In this document: piece after piece, positions 9,152 through 17,978 of the stretch | Layout of the letters: every line of letters begins with the position of its first letter | Position numbering within the stretch: position 1 is the stretch's first letter | Position numbers and translations under genes: made by a program | NCBI GenBank assembly: GCA_030427705.1 | Contig: JAUIBR010000026.1 | Coordinates: 31,685-95,684 of the forward strand | Source of the DNA: a bacterium | GTDB taxonomy: Bacteria; Myxococcota_A; Bradymonadia; Bradymonadales; Bradymonadaceae | Length of the DNA stretch: 64,000 bases | Reading direction: 5' to 3' | The notes under the pieces: model-generated | Told to the model about the DNA's origin: nothing | The model's input: the letters and a program-made list of their open reading frames with translations, nothing else | Databases searched by the model: none

Positions 9152-10509
9152 AGTTGGAAGATCAGGTAGCGCAGAATGCGGTCCATATCCTGATTCAACG
9201 TCACCTGTCGCTCGTTGTGGAACGACGTGAAGATGAGCGTTCCGCCGCCTGGGGATTTCCAAGTTACCAGTAGCGGTGCATCCACCTGAGTTCCCATGGC
9301 GCTTGGGCATCCGTTAAAGCCCTGTGGTGGAGCACAAAGCTGAGCATCGCCTTTCACCTGAACCGTTGCACCCATTCCAACACCTTCGGCCAAAGCCCAG
9401 TTGTTGTTGAACACGTTGTTGTTCGGGTCTTGTGGGAAGTCGATGGTCGCTGTGAGGCTGTTGTTCAGCACAGCTTGCAGGTCCATCGTTTCCACATCGG
9501 CGATGATGGTCTGTGGCGCATAACCCTTGCGGTGCTCGCTGGTAACCGTGTCGTCGCCCAGGAAGTCAATCACGTCTGGGAATGCAGCTTCGATGAATGG
9601 TGCCGACCAATCTGAAGCGTAGACCGAACCACCGTTATTCACGAAGTCACGCAGGTTCTGAGCGATCGCTGGCTGGTCGTTTGGAAGGAATGGCAGTGGC
9701 GCTCCGAATTGTGGCCAGTGCGTTCCGCAGTTGATGAAGATGATGTCGTAGGTAGCCATCTCGGTTGGGTTCTTGAGGAACGCCCGCGCGTCGTCGATCA
9801 GGTCTTGGTCGTTGCCCTTCATCTCGTATGAGAGGTTCAGGTTGCCGACAATGGCTTCGACGTGGTCGAACTGACCACCGATAACGGCGATCTCAACGCT
9901 GTTCGCGTCGAGGCAGACCTTGTCCTGTGTGAGGTCGGTCTGCTGGTCCTTCTGTGTGAAGACAGGGCGGTTGCTGTTGAACGAGCCCGATTCGATCGTG
10001 ATGGTGTGCTGTCCGCTGGGAAGATCCGTGAACTCGAAGCGACCGTCTTGGTCCGTGCGCGTCGTCAACGTGAATGGGTTGCCGTCGCAGTCGACACCCT
10101 CAACGGTCACATCCGCAGCGATAAGCAGGCCGCCAGATGGCTCACATGCCGTTCCGATGAGCGAGGATGGGCCACACTCCAACATCGGCATATCAGGCTC
10201 ATCAGGCATGTCCATGCCCATGTCCGCGCCGTTATTCGAGTTGTTCGAACCGTTTGTGTTGTTCGTGTTGTTGGCGTTGTTCAGGTTGTTGGCGTTGTTT
10301 GCGTTGTTCGCGTTATTGGCGTTGTTCGCATTGTTCTCGTTATTCGAGTTGTTCAGGTTGCGATCAACCGGAACACAAGCGCCCGTAATGGGATTACGCT
10401 TTTCGCCAAACTCACACTGCTGGGGGTCACCATTACCGACTTCGTCCTCGCCACAGGCGAAGGTCAAGGCCACAAAAAACAAAGCTAAAACAACAACTTT
10501 CCGCGACAT
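9148..10509 (-). CDS. Asn-rich-linker lipoprotein with carboxypeptidase-regulatory and amidotransferase-fold domains
   Basis: 453 residues. Signal peptide with lipobox ending LTFAC. A spacer of NNxNN triads (about residues 50-95) is followed by a Met/Asp-rich stretch, then a CarboxypepD_reg-like beta domain (NPFTLTTRTDQDGRFEFTDL; GQHTITIE), then an alpha/beta domain with DIIFINCGTHW, NNGGSVYASDW and GGTLIFTSFHNE resembling the glutamine-amidotransferase/ThuA fold. The catalytic Cys-His-Glu triad of true amidotransferases is not evident, so a binding role is as likely as catalysis. GGAG lies 9 bases before the ATG. Probably anchored in the outer membrane. Confidence 0.8.
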   Translation of the reverse strand: MSRKVVVLALFFVALTFACGEDEVGNGDPQQCEFGEKRNPITGACVPVDRNLNNSNNENNANNANNANNANNANNLNNANNTNNTNGSNNSNNGADMGMDMPDEPDMPMLECGPSSLIGTACEPSGGLLIAADVTVEGVDCDGNPFTLTTRTDQDGRFEFTDLPSGQHTITIESGSFNSNRPVFTQKDQQTDLTQDKVCLDANSVEIAVIGGQFDHVEAIVGNLNLSYEMKGNDQDLIDDARAFLKNPTEMATYDIIFINCGTHWPQFGAPLPFLPNDQPAIAQNLRDFVNNGGSVYASDWSAPFIEAAFPDVIDFLGDDTVTSEHRKGYAPQTIIADVETMDLQAVLNNSLTATIDFPQDPNNNVFNNNWALAEGVGMGATVQVKGDAQLCAPPQGFNGCPSAMGTQVDAPLLVTWKSPGGGTLIFTSFHNERQVTLNQDMDRILRYLIFQL

Positions 10510-10573
10510 CTAAGCCACTCCGATTTACATTTTATCCAAAGGTGCGGGAAGGTAGCAAAATGTAGTACGGCAC

Positions 10574-10591
10574 GCAAATCTGACGATTTGC
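10574..10591. promoter_or_regulatory. Hairpin dyad GCAAATC-TGAC-GATTTGC
   Basis: Perfect 7-base arms with a 4-base loop in the divergent gap, about 65 bases upstream of the leftward lipoprotein gene and just before a repeat array. It may be an operator or a boundary hairpin of the array. Confidence 0.35.
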
Positions 10592-10920
10592 TGGCGTCGC
10601 GGCTTCGCCGCTGGCGTCGCGGCTTCGCCGCTGGCGTCGCGGCTTCGCCGCTGGCGTCGCGCTTTGCGCTGGGGTCACGCTTCACGTTGGCGTCGCGCTT
10701 TGCGCTGGGGTCACGCTTCGCGTTGGTGTCGCTCGCCCTTTGGGCTTCGCTGGGTTCGCTCGCCCTTTGGGCTTCGCTGGCGTCGCGCTTTGCACTGGAC
10801 TCGCCGCGACCGAAGGGAGCTGGAACGGCGAGGCGAAGCCGAAGCCTGAAACGCGACCGCAGGGAGCTGAAACGCGACCGCAGGGAGCTGGAACGGCGAG
10901 GCGAAGCCGAAGCCCATAAA
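10590..10920. repeat. Tandem short repeats with mini-palindrome cores
   Basis: Fills most of the 477-base gap. About 20-base units such as CTGGCGTCGCGGCTTCGCCG repeat four times, then variants with cores CGCTTTGCG, CGCTTCGCG and CCCTTTGGG, ending in units containing CGAAGCCGAAGCC. The loop is TTCG or TTT while the stem bases vary and covary. ORFs across it are repeat artefacts. The last 35 bases before the next gene carry CCAAGAACC copies. Confidence 0.85.
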
Positions 10921-10986
10921 AACCAAGAACCAAAAACTGAGAACCTATGATAAACAACAGCCATTGAGCCACTTCTTGGAGATGCA

Positions 10987-11622
10987 ATGAGCTTCCTATT
11001 TCTTGTGCTACTCATCGGATTCGCCGTCTTCAGCCTCGTCATGTACCAGAAGGCAAAGAAGGCCGAGCAAGAGGCCAACCGTATGCTTCCACCTGGTTTT
11101 GGTGGCGGAAATGACGGTTTCACTCCGGTCGGACAGCTGGAAGACAAGCGCGAGCGCGTGACGGTTCAGAACCTTCGTATCGGCGATATTGTGTCTCATT
11201 TTGGTCAGGACTTCGTGGTCGAGGGTAAGCTCGATTACAACGAAGATGGCTGGACTTGGACCACATTCATGCTTGTCGATGGAGATGTGGTAAAATGGTT
11301 GTCTGTCGAGATCGATGACCAGCTCGAAGTCGGGATTTGGGAAGAGATCGACCTCGCCGTTCCTGCCAACCCACCCGAGTTTTTGGAATACCAGGGTGAG
11401 CAGTTCAGGATGGTCGAGAGAGGCTCAGCGCGGGTCACTCAAACGGGTACCACCGGTCGTCGACAGGGAATGCATGCAGATTTCTACGAATACGAAGGCT
11501 CGGGCGAGCGTTCTATCTCCGTAGAAGTCTGGGGTAGCGAGGTTGAGGTCTCCATCGGTGAGGAAATCAACCCCTACTCACTTGAGATTTATCCAGGCGC
11601 TGATGCGCATGAGAGCTGGTAA
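10987..11622 (+). CDS. DUF4178 membrane-anchored protein
   Basis: 211 residues. GGAG sits 6 bases before the ATG. One N-terminal membrane helix (MSFLFLVLLIGFAVFSLV) and a short charged linker precede a beta-rich domain matching DUF4178: LRIGDIVSHFGQDFVVEG, WTWTTFMLVDGD, KWLSVEIDD. DUF4178 proteins are widespread and uncharacterised, often near envelope-stress or ion-channel genes. First gene of a tight seven-gene operon; its stop overlaps the next start (TAATG). Confidence 0.75.
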   Translation: MSFLFLVLLIGFAVFSLVMYQKAKKAEQEANRMLPPGFGGGNDGFTPVGQLEDKRERVTVQNLRIGDIVSHFGQDFVVEGKLDYNEDGWTWTTFMLVDGDVVKWLSVEIDDQLEVGIWEEIDLAVPANPPEFLEYQGEQFRMVERGSARVTQTGTTGRRQGMHADFYEYEGSGERSISVEVWGSEVEVSIGEEINPYSLEIYPGADAHESW

Positions 11623-12002
11623 TGAGCGATTTTCGAAGCCGACTTGAGCGCAGGATGCGCCAAAACCTCAACAAGATTTTGGATGGGGTAGCGGAGTTCG
11701 AACGACAGGGTGGATTCCAACGTGTCGCTCAGGATCTCGGTTTCGACGAAATTGGTGGCCAGTTGAATCCTGGTGCTGGCGATGGGCAGAAGACCATCCG
11801 CCAATATTACGCCAATCTGGAAGTGCCGATGGGAGCTGACCTCGATACGGTTAAAGACTCCTATCGCCGCCTAATGCGCAAATATCACCCCGATAAGCAC
11901 GCCGATGATCCTCAAATGGAGGAGTTGGCGACGCAGCTCTCGCAAGAGCTGACAGTTGCGTACAACGCCATTGAGTCCTATCTCACTACTGGCCGCTACT
12001 AA
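11622..12002 (+). CDS. Small J-domain protein
   Basis: 126 residues. The C-terminal half is a J domain: YYANLEVPMGADLDTVKDSY, then RKYHPDKH with the essential HPD triad, then the helix AYNAIESYL. Here the J domain is C-terminal and there is no G/F, zinc-finger or substrate-binding region, so it is a type III J protein that should recruit DnaK to a specific client. The N-terminal 55 residues are helical and may bind that client. Its fusion-like spacing with the DUF4178 and SUKH-like genes suggests these are partners (inference). Confidence 0.85.
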   Translation: MSDFRSRLERRMRQNLNKILDGVAEFERQGGFQRVAQDLGFDEIGGQLNPGAGDGQKTIRQYYANLEVPMGADLDTVKDSYRRLMRKYHPDKHADDPQMEELATQLSQELTVAYNAIESYLTTGRY

Positions 12003-12032
12003 CGGTAGCGACGACAGCCGGAGGCGAGAGGA

Positions 12033-12689
12033 TTGAGCGCAGCTAAGCCAAGACGGGTCTCGAACGACTTCCTGATGGATTTTCAGGATGTTATCGACGA
12101 GATGTTCATGAACGAGCAGATCAATCTCGTTCGCCACGCCATCCACAAACCCGCACCAGATGTGCTCGTCTCGATATTGGAAGATTCATCTGGGGCGACG
12201 GTTCCGGACCACATGTTGTCCTTCTACGCTGACCTGACCGATGGGTTAGACCTCGATTGGTTTCTGGAAGACGAGGACGATGTCGGCGGATCTATCGAAA
12301 TCTACGGGCTGGCCCGCGTTTTCGGCACGTGGTTGGACGAGATTTGGGGTGTCGGAGATGACACCGATTTCTCGTGGGAGCTACGTGGTATTGAGGCCGC
12401 CCACGAAGGTCAAAACTACCAGACGATGGTTCATATCGCTGAGTTTGCGCCGACCTACGACCTGTATTTTCGAGAGCCCGCGGGTCAATCCCATCGCATC
12501 GAGGTCGACTTTGTCGAGTATCTGTCGCTCGCGCTCGAATCTCGGGGTTTCTGGGGATGGCAGTTCTTGGTAAGTGATGTCGACTTCGAACAACATGCGC
12601 TAGCGCGCGAAGTGTCTGAGCGATTCCACAAATGGATGCCAGAGTTGTTCGAAGACGTTGACCTAAGCCGCTTTAAGAAACATGAGTGA
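12033..12689 (+). CDS. SUKH/SMI1-KNR4-like protein
   Basis: 218 residues from a TTG start, chosen because GGAGG lies 8 bases before it; the next ATG (12075) has no such site. The central region (VPDHMLSFYADLTDGLDLDWF, continuing to GSIEIYGLARVFG) has the order of the SMI1/KNR4 (SUKH) fold: a Pro before a helix ending FY, DG-L-W, then a Gly-led strand. SUKH proteins often act as immunity proteins for contact-dependent toxins, but many are housekeeping. No toxin gene is next to it. Overlaps mogA by 8 bases. Confidence 0.55.
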   Translation: MSAAKPRRVSNDFLMDFQDVIDEMFMNEQINLVRHAIHKPAPDVLVSILEDSSGATVPDHMLSFYADLTDGLDLDWFLEDEDDVGGSIEIYGLARVFGTWLDEIWGVGDDTDFSWELRGIEAAHEGQNYQTMVHIAEFAPTYDLYFREPAGQSHRIEVDFVEYLSLALESRGFWGWQFLVSDVDFEQHALAREVSERFHKWMPELFEDVDLSRFKKHE

Positions 12690-13230
12690 AGTTCTAAACG
12701 TCGGGATTATTACGGTCAGCGACCGTGCATCGCGCGGCGAGTACGAGGACCTCAGCGGTCCTGCTATCGAAGCCTGGTTATCTACGGCCCTTGTCAGCCC
12801 TTTTACCGCGAACGTGCGAATCGTCCCCGACGAGCGTGACGAGATTGCTCAGGCGCTCATCGATATGTGTGAGGACTGCCATCTGGTGCTTACGACCGGC
12901 GGTACAGGACCTGCGCGGCGTGACGTGACGCCAGAGGCGACGCTCGACGTCGCCGACAAGGAACTCCCTGGGTTCGGCGAGAAGATGCGAATGATTAGCC
13001 TGCAATATGTGCCGACCGCCATCTTGAGCCGGCAAGTCGGCGCCATCCGTGGGCAATCGCTTATCGTCAATCTTCCCGGTCAGCCCAAGGCGATCGGCGA
13101 GATTCTGGACGAACTCTTTGCGTCGATTCCTTATTGTATTCAGCTGCTCGAGGGGCCGTACGTCGAGACCAATCCTGAGGTGGTCGAGGCATTCCGTCCT
13201 AAGTCTGCGAGGCGCAAAAATGACGACTGA
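12682..13230 (+). CDS. mogA: Molybdopterin adenylyltransferase (MogA/MoaB family)
   Basis: 182 residues, typical for MogA. The family signature TTGGTGPARRDVTPEAT is present, with VSDRASRGEYEDLSG at the N-terminus and the C-terminal VNLPGQPKAI loop. MogA adenylates molybdopterin with ATP before molybdate insertion. No other moa or moe gene is seen here, so it sits away from the main cofactor genes. It overlaps both neighbours (8 bases upstream, 11 downstream). Confidence 0.93.
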   Translation: MSEVLNVGIITVSDRASRGEYEDLSGPAIEAWLSTALVSPFTANVRIVPDERDEIAQALIDMCEDCHLVLTTGGTGPARRDVTPEATLDVADKELPGFGEKMRMISLQYVPTAILSRQVGAIRGQSLIVNLPGQPKAIGEILDELFASIPYCIQLLEGPYVETNPEVVEAFRPKSARRKNDD

Positions 13231-14071
13231 ACGATGGACTGTTCAACGTCTTATCGATTGGACGAAAGGGTATCTGGGTGAGCGTGGCATCGACTCCGCG
13301 CGTTTGGATGCCGAGCTCTTGCTTGCGCATGCATTGAAGATGGACCGCGTACGACTCTACATGGAGTACGACCGGCCGCTGATTGAAGACGAACTCGCGA
13401 CCTACCGTGCGTTTGTAAAACGCCGAGCGCAGCACGAGCCCGTCGCATATATCACGGGTGAGCGCGCGTTTTGGACGATCGAGCTCAAATGCGACAAACG
13501 TGCGCTAATCCCCCGCCCCGAGACCGAAGTGGTGCTCGAGTCTGCGTTGAAGCGCATTCCGGAAGATAGTGCTCCGCGGGTCATCGACATCGGGACAGGT
13601 ACCGGAGCGTTGGGGCTCTCCTTCGCAAGCGAGCGGACGGAAGCTGAGGTCATCCTATCGGACGTTTCGGCGGGGGCGTTGGCGCTTGCCACCGAGAATG
13701 CTGAGTCGTTGGGCATCGACGTGTCGTTTGCCGAGAGCGACCTCCTGAACGGCATCGATGGAGACTTCGACTTGATTCTCTCAAACCCACCTTATGTTGG
13801 ACGGTCAGAACTGGACGTGATGGGTGCCGGCGTTCGTGAGTTTGAACCCGAAATCGCGCTCTTTGCTGGCGACGACGGGTTAGACCTGATTCGTCGATTG
13901 ATACCTGAGGCTTTCGAACGGCTGCGCCCCAACGGGTGGCTCGTATTTGAGTTTGGGTATCGGCAGGGCGATGAAATCCGCGGTCTACTTGAGGCAGCTG
14001 GCTACCAAAACGTCGAGATCATCCAAGATTATAGCGGTAACGACCGCGTGGGCATTGGACAACGACCATGA
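13220..14071 (+). CDS. prmC: Release factor glutamine methyltransferase PrmC
   Basis: 283 residues starting at the ATG inside the end of mogA; a longer in-frame extension upstream is only mogA in another frame. Helical N-terminal domain, then a Rossmann methyltransferase with the SAM loop DIGTGTGALG and catalytic NPPY (SNPPYVG) that defines N5-glutamine methyltransferases. It methylates the GGQ Gln of RF1 and RF2 and so affects translation termination genome-wide. The usual neighbour prfA is not present; it lies instead in the mogA operon. Confidence 0.95.
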   Translation: MTTERWTVQRLIDWTKGYLGERGIDSARLDAELLLAHALKMDRVRLYMEYDRPLIEDELATYRAFVKRRAQHEPVAYITGERAFWTIELKCDKRALIPRPETEVVLESALKRIPEDSAPRVIDIGTGTGALGLSFASERTEAEVILSDVSAGALALATENAESLGIDVSFAESDLLNGIDGDFDLILSNPPYVGRSELDVMGAGVREFEPEIALFAGDDGLDLIRRLIPEAFERLRPNGWLVFEFGYRQGDEIRGLLEAAGYQNVEIIQDYSGNDRVGIGQRP

Positions 14072-14964
14072 AGAAACTCTTTGTTTTACTAACGCTATTG
14101 ACCGCTATTCTTGCCATAGGCTGCGAGAAAGAGGACACGCCGGCAACCGAGGGCGACGCGCCAAAAGCCGAGAGCGGAAAGACCGTCGAGGACGCGATTA
14201 AGTTCGCAAATGTCCGAGTTACGGCCTCCCAAACAACCCTTCGGATGGAGGGCTCGCCCAAGCCCAAAGACGTCGAAAAGCAGCTCGTTGACGAACTCTA
14301 CAAGCTGAGTTTCTTCGACGAAGATGGCGACGTTTCGGCCAATATCAGCGTCACCTACGATATTCGCGAGATCACCAAACGCGACGGGACCAAAGCACTG
14401 GATGCCGTTGTCTTCGGCGATATCAAGACCGTTGGCCTTGAGCAGCAGCGCCGCTTCAAATCCGAAGTTCGCACGGGCAATGCGGTGGGCGAGACGAAGA
14501 ACGCAACCGAGATGATCGCCAGCGCTGTCACGAAGTTCGTGCAGCAGATTGACGCCCAAGCCCAGGTTGAAAGCGCGACACCTGAGCAATTGGTGAAGTT
14601 GATAGAAGAAGGAAACACCGTCACCGCGAAGAAGATGGCGATTCAGGAAGCACGCGAGCGTCAGGTCAAAGAAGCAATTCCATCGCTTCGTAAGTCGCTC
14701 GAAGATGAAGACACGGGTGTAAAGATCGCCGCGTCTGGCGCCCTTGTGACGCTGAGCGATGGGGAATCTTACTCGAAGATTATCAAGGTTGCCGAAGACC
14801 TGAGTCGGGACAAGAACCCGGATATTCTGGCGCTCGTTTACCTCATCGGACAGATGGGAACTGACGAATCTCGCACGTACTTGGAAGCGCTCGCTGGCGC
14901 GCACCCTGCGGCTCCGGTCCGAGAGGCCGCAAAAAATGCGCTTGCGAAAAACGCCACCAAATGA
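14068..14964 (+). CDS. Lipoprotein with C-terminal HEAT-like repeats
   Basis: 298 residues. Lipoprotein signal MKKLFVLLTLLTAILAIGC. After a short charged linker comes a beta-rich domain (SANISVTYDIREI; ALDAVVFGDIKTV) and from about residue 175 helical HEAT-type repeats (VKEAIPSLRKSLEDEDTGVK; ILALVYLIGQMGTDESRTYL). HEAT arrays are protein-binding scaffolds. Four-base overlaps with both neighbours place it firmly in the operon. Function unknown. Confidence 0.8.
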   Translation: MKKLFVLLTLLTAILAIGCEKEDTPATEGDAPKAESGKTVEDAIKFANVRVTASQTTLRMEGSPKPKDVEKQLVDELYKLSFFDEDGDVSANISVTYDIREITKRDGTKALDAVVFGDIKTVGLEQQRRFKSEVRTGNAVGETKNATEMIASAVTKFVQQIDAQAQVESATPEQLVKLIEEGNTVTAKKMAIQEARERQVKEAIPSLRKSLEDEDTGVKIAASGALVTLSDGESYSKIIKVAEDLSRDKNPDILALVYLIGQMGTDESRTYLEALAGAHPAAPVREAAKNALAKNATK

Positions 14965-15725
14965 CCGTTACCCTACGCATCGAAGATACGCATACGGCAT
15001 GGGTGACCATCGATCGCCCGGATGCGTTGAACGCAGTTTCATTCGAGGTCATGGAAGCCCTCGAAGCCGCGCTGGACGCCATTGAATCAGACGACGACCT
15101 GCGTGTTGTCGTTCTACATGGCGCAAACGGCGCCTTCATCTCGGGTGGTGACCTCAAACAATTTGCGAGCCTGGATACGGACGCCGACATCCGTGCCATG
15201 TCCCTACGTATGAAGGCCGTTTTGAGCCGCTTCGAGGCGCTTGATTGCTGGACGATCGCCTGCATTGAGGGCGACGCCTACGGTGGTGGTTGCGAGACCT
15301 TGCTGGCGATGGATATCCGCGTCGCACACACGTCATCGCGGTTCGGATTCACCCAGGCTAAATTCAGCGTCACACCAGGTTGGGGTGGGCTAACGCGTTT
15401 AGTCGAGGCCGTTGGAGCGGGGACGGCCAAGTATTGGTTGGCGACCGCGGCCATCGTCGATGCAGAAGACGCGCTTCGCCGCGGACTTTGCCACCGAGTT
15501 GTGGATAACCCAGTTTCAGAAGTTGGTCAGCTGACCGCGCGTCTGGGCAAGCAGGACAAGACGCTGATCCGCGCAATGAAATCGGGTGTTCGGCGCGCTT
15601 GCGCAGGGCGTGAGGCGTCGATGGATGCAGAGCTTGAGGGATTTGTAGAGACGTGGCTTTCGTCCGCGCACGCAGAGAGTATCGAGCGATTCCTCAAGCG
15701 CGACCGGCTTTCCCCATCATCATAA
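14961..15725 (+). CDS. Enoyl-CoA hydratase/isomerase (crotonase) family protein
   Basis: 254 residues with crotonase oxyanion-hole motifs: GAFISGGDLKQF and DAYGGGCETLLAMDIRVA. The Glu equivalent to rat hydratase Glu144 is present (GGCE). The second catalytic Glu (Glu164, in FGQPE) falls on Gln in FGFTQ, so plain enoyl-CoA hydration is doubtful; isomerase, decarboxylase or thioesterase activity is possible. Last gene of the operon. Its 3' end overlaps the convergent algH gene by 32 bases. Confidence 0.85.
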   Translation: MTVTLRIEDTHTAWVTIDRPDALNAVSFEVMEALEAALDAIESDDDLRVVVLHGANGAFISGGDLKQFASLDTDADIRAMSLRMKAVLSRFEALDCWTIACIEGDAYGGGCETLLAMDIRVAHTSSRFGFTQAKFSVTPGWGGLTRLVEAVGAGTAKYWLATAAIVDAEDALRRGLCHRVVDNPVSEVGQLTARLGKQDKTLIRAMKSGVRRACAGREASMDAELEGFVETWLSSAHAESIERFLKRDRLSPSS

Positions 15726-16305
15726 AGGTCGTCTCGTCTAGACCCAAACGGTCCAGAGCCAGGTCCCACATATTGGTTGTGGGCGGTTGAAAGACCATCT
15801 CTTCATCGAAGTCGAGGGCGAGCCAAGAGCCATCCGAAATTTCGCCTTCGAGTTGACCGGGGCCCCACCCGGCATAGCCCATGAACGGGCGGAATGCGGC
15901 GGTGCCGTCGTCGCTGAACGCTAGCCCCTGAATCGAATCGGCAGTGCCGGTTAGCTTCCAAGTGTCGTGAAACTGCATTTGAGCGCTGCTATCGAGCTCC
16001 GAGAAATCGGCTGACGTATTGCCGATAATCTCTTCATTCATGATCACCCAAAGCTGCTCGGTTCGAACGGGGCCGCCGTAGTAGACATCACGGTCGTAGC
16101 ACTGCAGTCGAATGCGTTCATGCTCAAGATCGACCATCTCGAGCAGCGACCCAAAATCAAGGTCCAGTGGCCTGTTGATGATGAAGCCCATCGCACCCTC
16201 CTCATCGTGATGAATCATGAGGATGACGGTACGTTCGAAGAGACTGTCGTCTAACTTCGGGGAAGCAATCAGGAATCCCGGCGCTAAGGTGTTTTTCAAG
16301 GACAT
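15694..16305 (-). CDS. YqgE/AlgH family protein (UPF0301)
   Basis: 203 residues. The ATG is preferred to a GTG two codons earlier because AGGAG lies 5 bases before it. Family hallmarks: LAPGFLIASPKLDDSLFERTVI, then EGAMGFIINRPL, GGPV and GYAGWGPGQLE. The family is conserved in proteobacteria; AlgH was linked to alginate regulation but the biochemical role is unsettled. 3' overlap of 32 bases with the opposite-strand crotonase gene. Confidence 0.92.
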   Translation of the reverse strand: MSLKNTLAPGFLIASPKLDDSLFERTVILMIHHDEEGAMGFIINRPLDLDFGSLLEMVDLEHERIRLQCYDRDVYYGGPVRTEQLWVIMNEEIIGNTSADFSELDSSAQMQFHDTWKLTGTADSIQGLAFSDDGTAAFRPFMGYAGWGPGQLEGEISDGSWLALDFDEEMVFQPPTTNMWDLALDRLGLDETTFMMMGKAGRA

Positions 16306-16349
16306 AAACACTCCTAGAGTCAGCTACAGTCTACCCAATCCCGCCCTAC

Positions 16350-16585
16350 AAAGCACGCCTTCTCGCGCTACGCGCTCGGTGCTCAGTCGCTGCGCTCCTT
16401 CGGAGTTCGGCCTTTCGGCCTCAGAATTCGGTTCGCTTCGCTCCCTCAGAACTTAGTCGCTACGCTCCTTCGGAGTTCGGCCTCGGCCTCAGATCTTGGT
16501 TACGATCTGAGCGGCAAAGCCGCGAATTCTGAGCGAAGCGAATTCTGAGGCACGCGAAGCGATGCCGAATTCTGAGCGAAGCGAG
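16350..16585. repeat. Array of 'CAGAATTCGG..CTTCGCTC' hairpin repeats
   Basis: Units built on TCAGAATTCGGTTCGCTTCG alternate with units in reverse orientation (GCGAATTCTGAG). Cores are GGCCTTTCGGCC, GCTTCGC and GGCCTCGGCC. Contains several GAATTC sites. Right-hand half runs to within a few bases of the stop codon of the NtrC-type gene, so it may be transcribed as its 3' UTR. Confidence 0.8.
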
Positions 16586-16589
16586 CTCC

Positions 16590-17978
16590 TTACTCTTCTT
16601 TGTAGTCACGCAGTTTGTACTGAACCTTGCGCTGGCTGATGCCCAAGATGCGCGCGGTTTCTGCGCTATCTCCACCTGTGGATTCGTAGGTGGTTAGAAT
16701 CGCGTACTTTTCAAGGTCGCCCAGTGTGGAACCGGGAATGCGCACATCCATACCGAATCGGCGCGTGCCAAGGAGACGGCTGCTAAAGGACGAAGGCAGG
16801 TGCTCCGTCAGGATCGTCTTTCCGGGACATAAAACCACGGCGCGTTCGACCACGTTTTGCAGCTCACGGACGTTGCCGGGCCAATCGTGGTTCTCGAGAA
16901 TCGACATCACATCCGGATGGATGTCCGAGATGTCTTTGCCGTTCTCCTTGCTGTAGACATCGACGAAATGCCGCACCAATAGTAGGATATCGGACCGACG
17001 TGACCGCATCGGCGGCGCGTTCACGTTGATGACGTTGAGGCGATAGTAGAGGTCCTCGCGGAACGTCCCGTTCGCGACTTCATCTTCCAGATTGCGGTTG
17101 GTGGCGGTCACGATGCGCACGTCCACCGTGCGTGTTTGGTTGCCACCCACACGCTCAAACTCTTTGGTTTGCAGGAAACGAAGCAGTTTCACCTGGGTGG
17201 ATGGGGAGACCTCGCCAATCTCGTCGAGGAAGATCGTCCCGCCATCAGCCTCTTCGAAACGACCGCGACGTGTGGCATTTGCGCCGGTGAACGACCCTTT
17301 TTCGTGCCCAAACAATTCACTTTCGAGCAAGGTCTCCGGAAGTGCCGCACAATGAATGGTCATAAAGGGCTTGTCGGCGCGGTTGCTGAGCTCGTGAATC
17401 TGCCGAGCCACCATCTCTTTACCCGTCCCACTCTCGCCGGTAACCAATACAGTGGCGCGGGATGGGGCGATCTGCTCGATCAGACGCAGCATATCTTGGA
17501 CAGGCGCACTGCTACCGATGATTTTAGATTTAGGCGCAGGCTTTTCGGAGCGAAGCCGTTCGAGCTCACGCCGCATGTCGAGCCGTTCCAGATTGCGTGC
17601 GATGGTCAGCTCGACTGCGTCGAAGTTCAACGGCTTGGTGAGGTAGTCGTCTGCACCCGCCTTCATCGCTTCGATCGCAGTTTCCACCGACGCGAAGGCC
17701 GTCATGACAATGCTCACCAGGTCGGGTTGCAGTTCGCGCGCCTTTTTCAAGAGCGTCACACCGTCCATCAGCGGCATCTTGAGATCAGTCAAAAGGATGT
17801 CTGGACTAACGTCTTTCAGTTGTCCCAGCGCTTTGTAGCCGTCGGCTGCTTCGAACACCTCGAATCCCTCATCGGTAAGGAGGTGGACCAGAGCAGTCCG
17901 GGCTCCTGCCTCGTCGTCGACGACAAGAATACGGGCAGATTTCTGAAAGTCGGTCACTGCGATTGGTTCGCTAGCCAT
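16590..17978 (-). CDS. Sigma-54-dependent response regulator (NtrC family)
   Basis: 462 residues, three domains in order. Receiver (1-120) with acidic DD at 21-22, phosphoacceptor Asp65 in TDLKMP and Lys in YLTKP. AAA+ sigma-54 activator domain (about 150-380) with Walker A GESGTGKE at 181-188, the sigma-54-contacting loop GSFTGA at 228-233 (Ser in place of the common Ala) and Walker B IFLDEIGE. Fis-type HTH at the C-terminus (ETARILGISQRKVQYKL). Its ATG overlaps the stop of the upstream kinase gene (TAATG), so the two form a two-component pair. A candidate sigma-54 promoter is present at 24760 in this window; whether this regulator acts there is unknown. Confidence 0.95.
   Translation of the reverse strand: MASEPIAVTDFQKSARILVVDDEAGARTALVHLLTDEGFEVFEAADGYKALGQLKDVSPDILLTDLKMPLMDGVTLLKKARELQPDLVSIVMTAFASVETAIEAMKAGADDYLTKPLNFDAVELTIARNLERLDMRRELERLRSEKPAPKSKIIGSSAPVQDMLRLIEQIAPSRATVLVTGESGTGKEMVARQIHELSNRADKPFMTIHCAALPETLLESELFGHEKGSFTGANATRRGRFEEADGGTIFLDEIGEVSPSTQVKLLRFLQTKEFERVGGNQTRTVDVRIVTATNRNLEDEVANGTFREDLYYRLNVINVNAPPMRSRRSDILLLVRHFVDVYSKENGKDISDIHPDVMSILENHDWPGNVRELQNVVERAVVLCPGKTILTEHLPSSFSSRLLGTRRFGMDVRIPGSTLGDLEKYAILTTYESTGGDSAETARILGISQRKVQYKLRDYKEE

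Noticed and set aside
12033..12689. Toxin-immunity interpretation of the SUKH-like gene
   Set aside because: No polymorphic toxin or Rhs/CdiA-type gene adjoins it; it sits in a housekeeping operon.
13049..13219. Longer PrmC start
   Set aside because: Would overlap 60 codons of mogA in a different frame and adds no family sequence; ATG 13220 gives the normal length.
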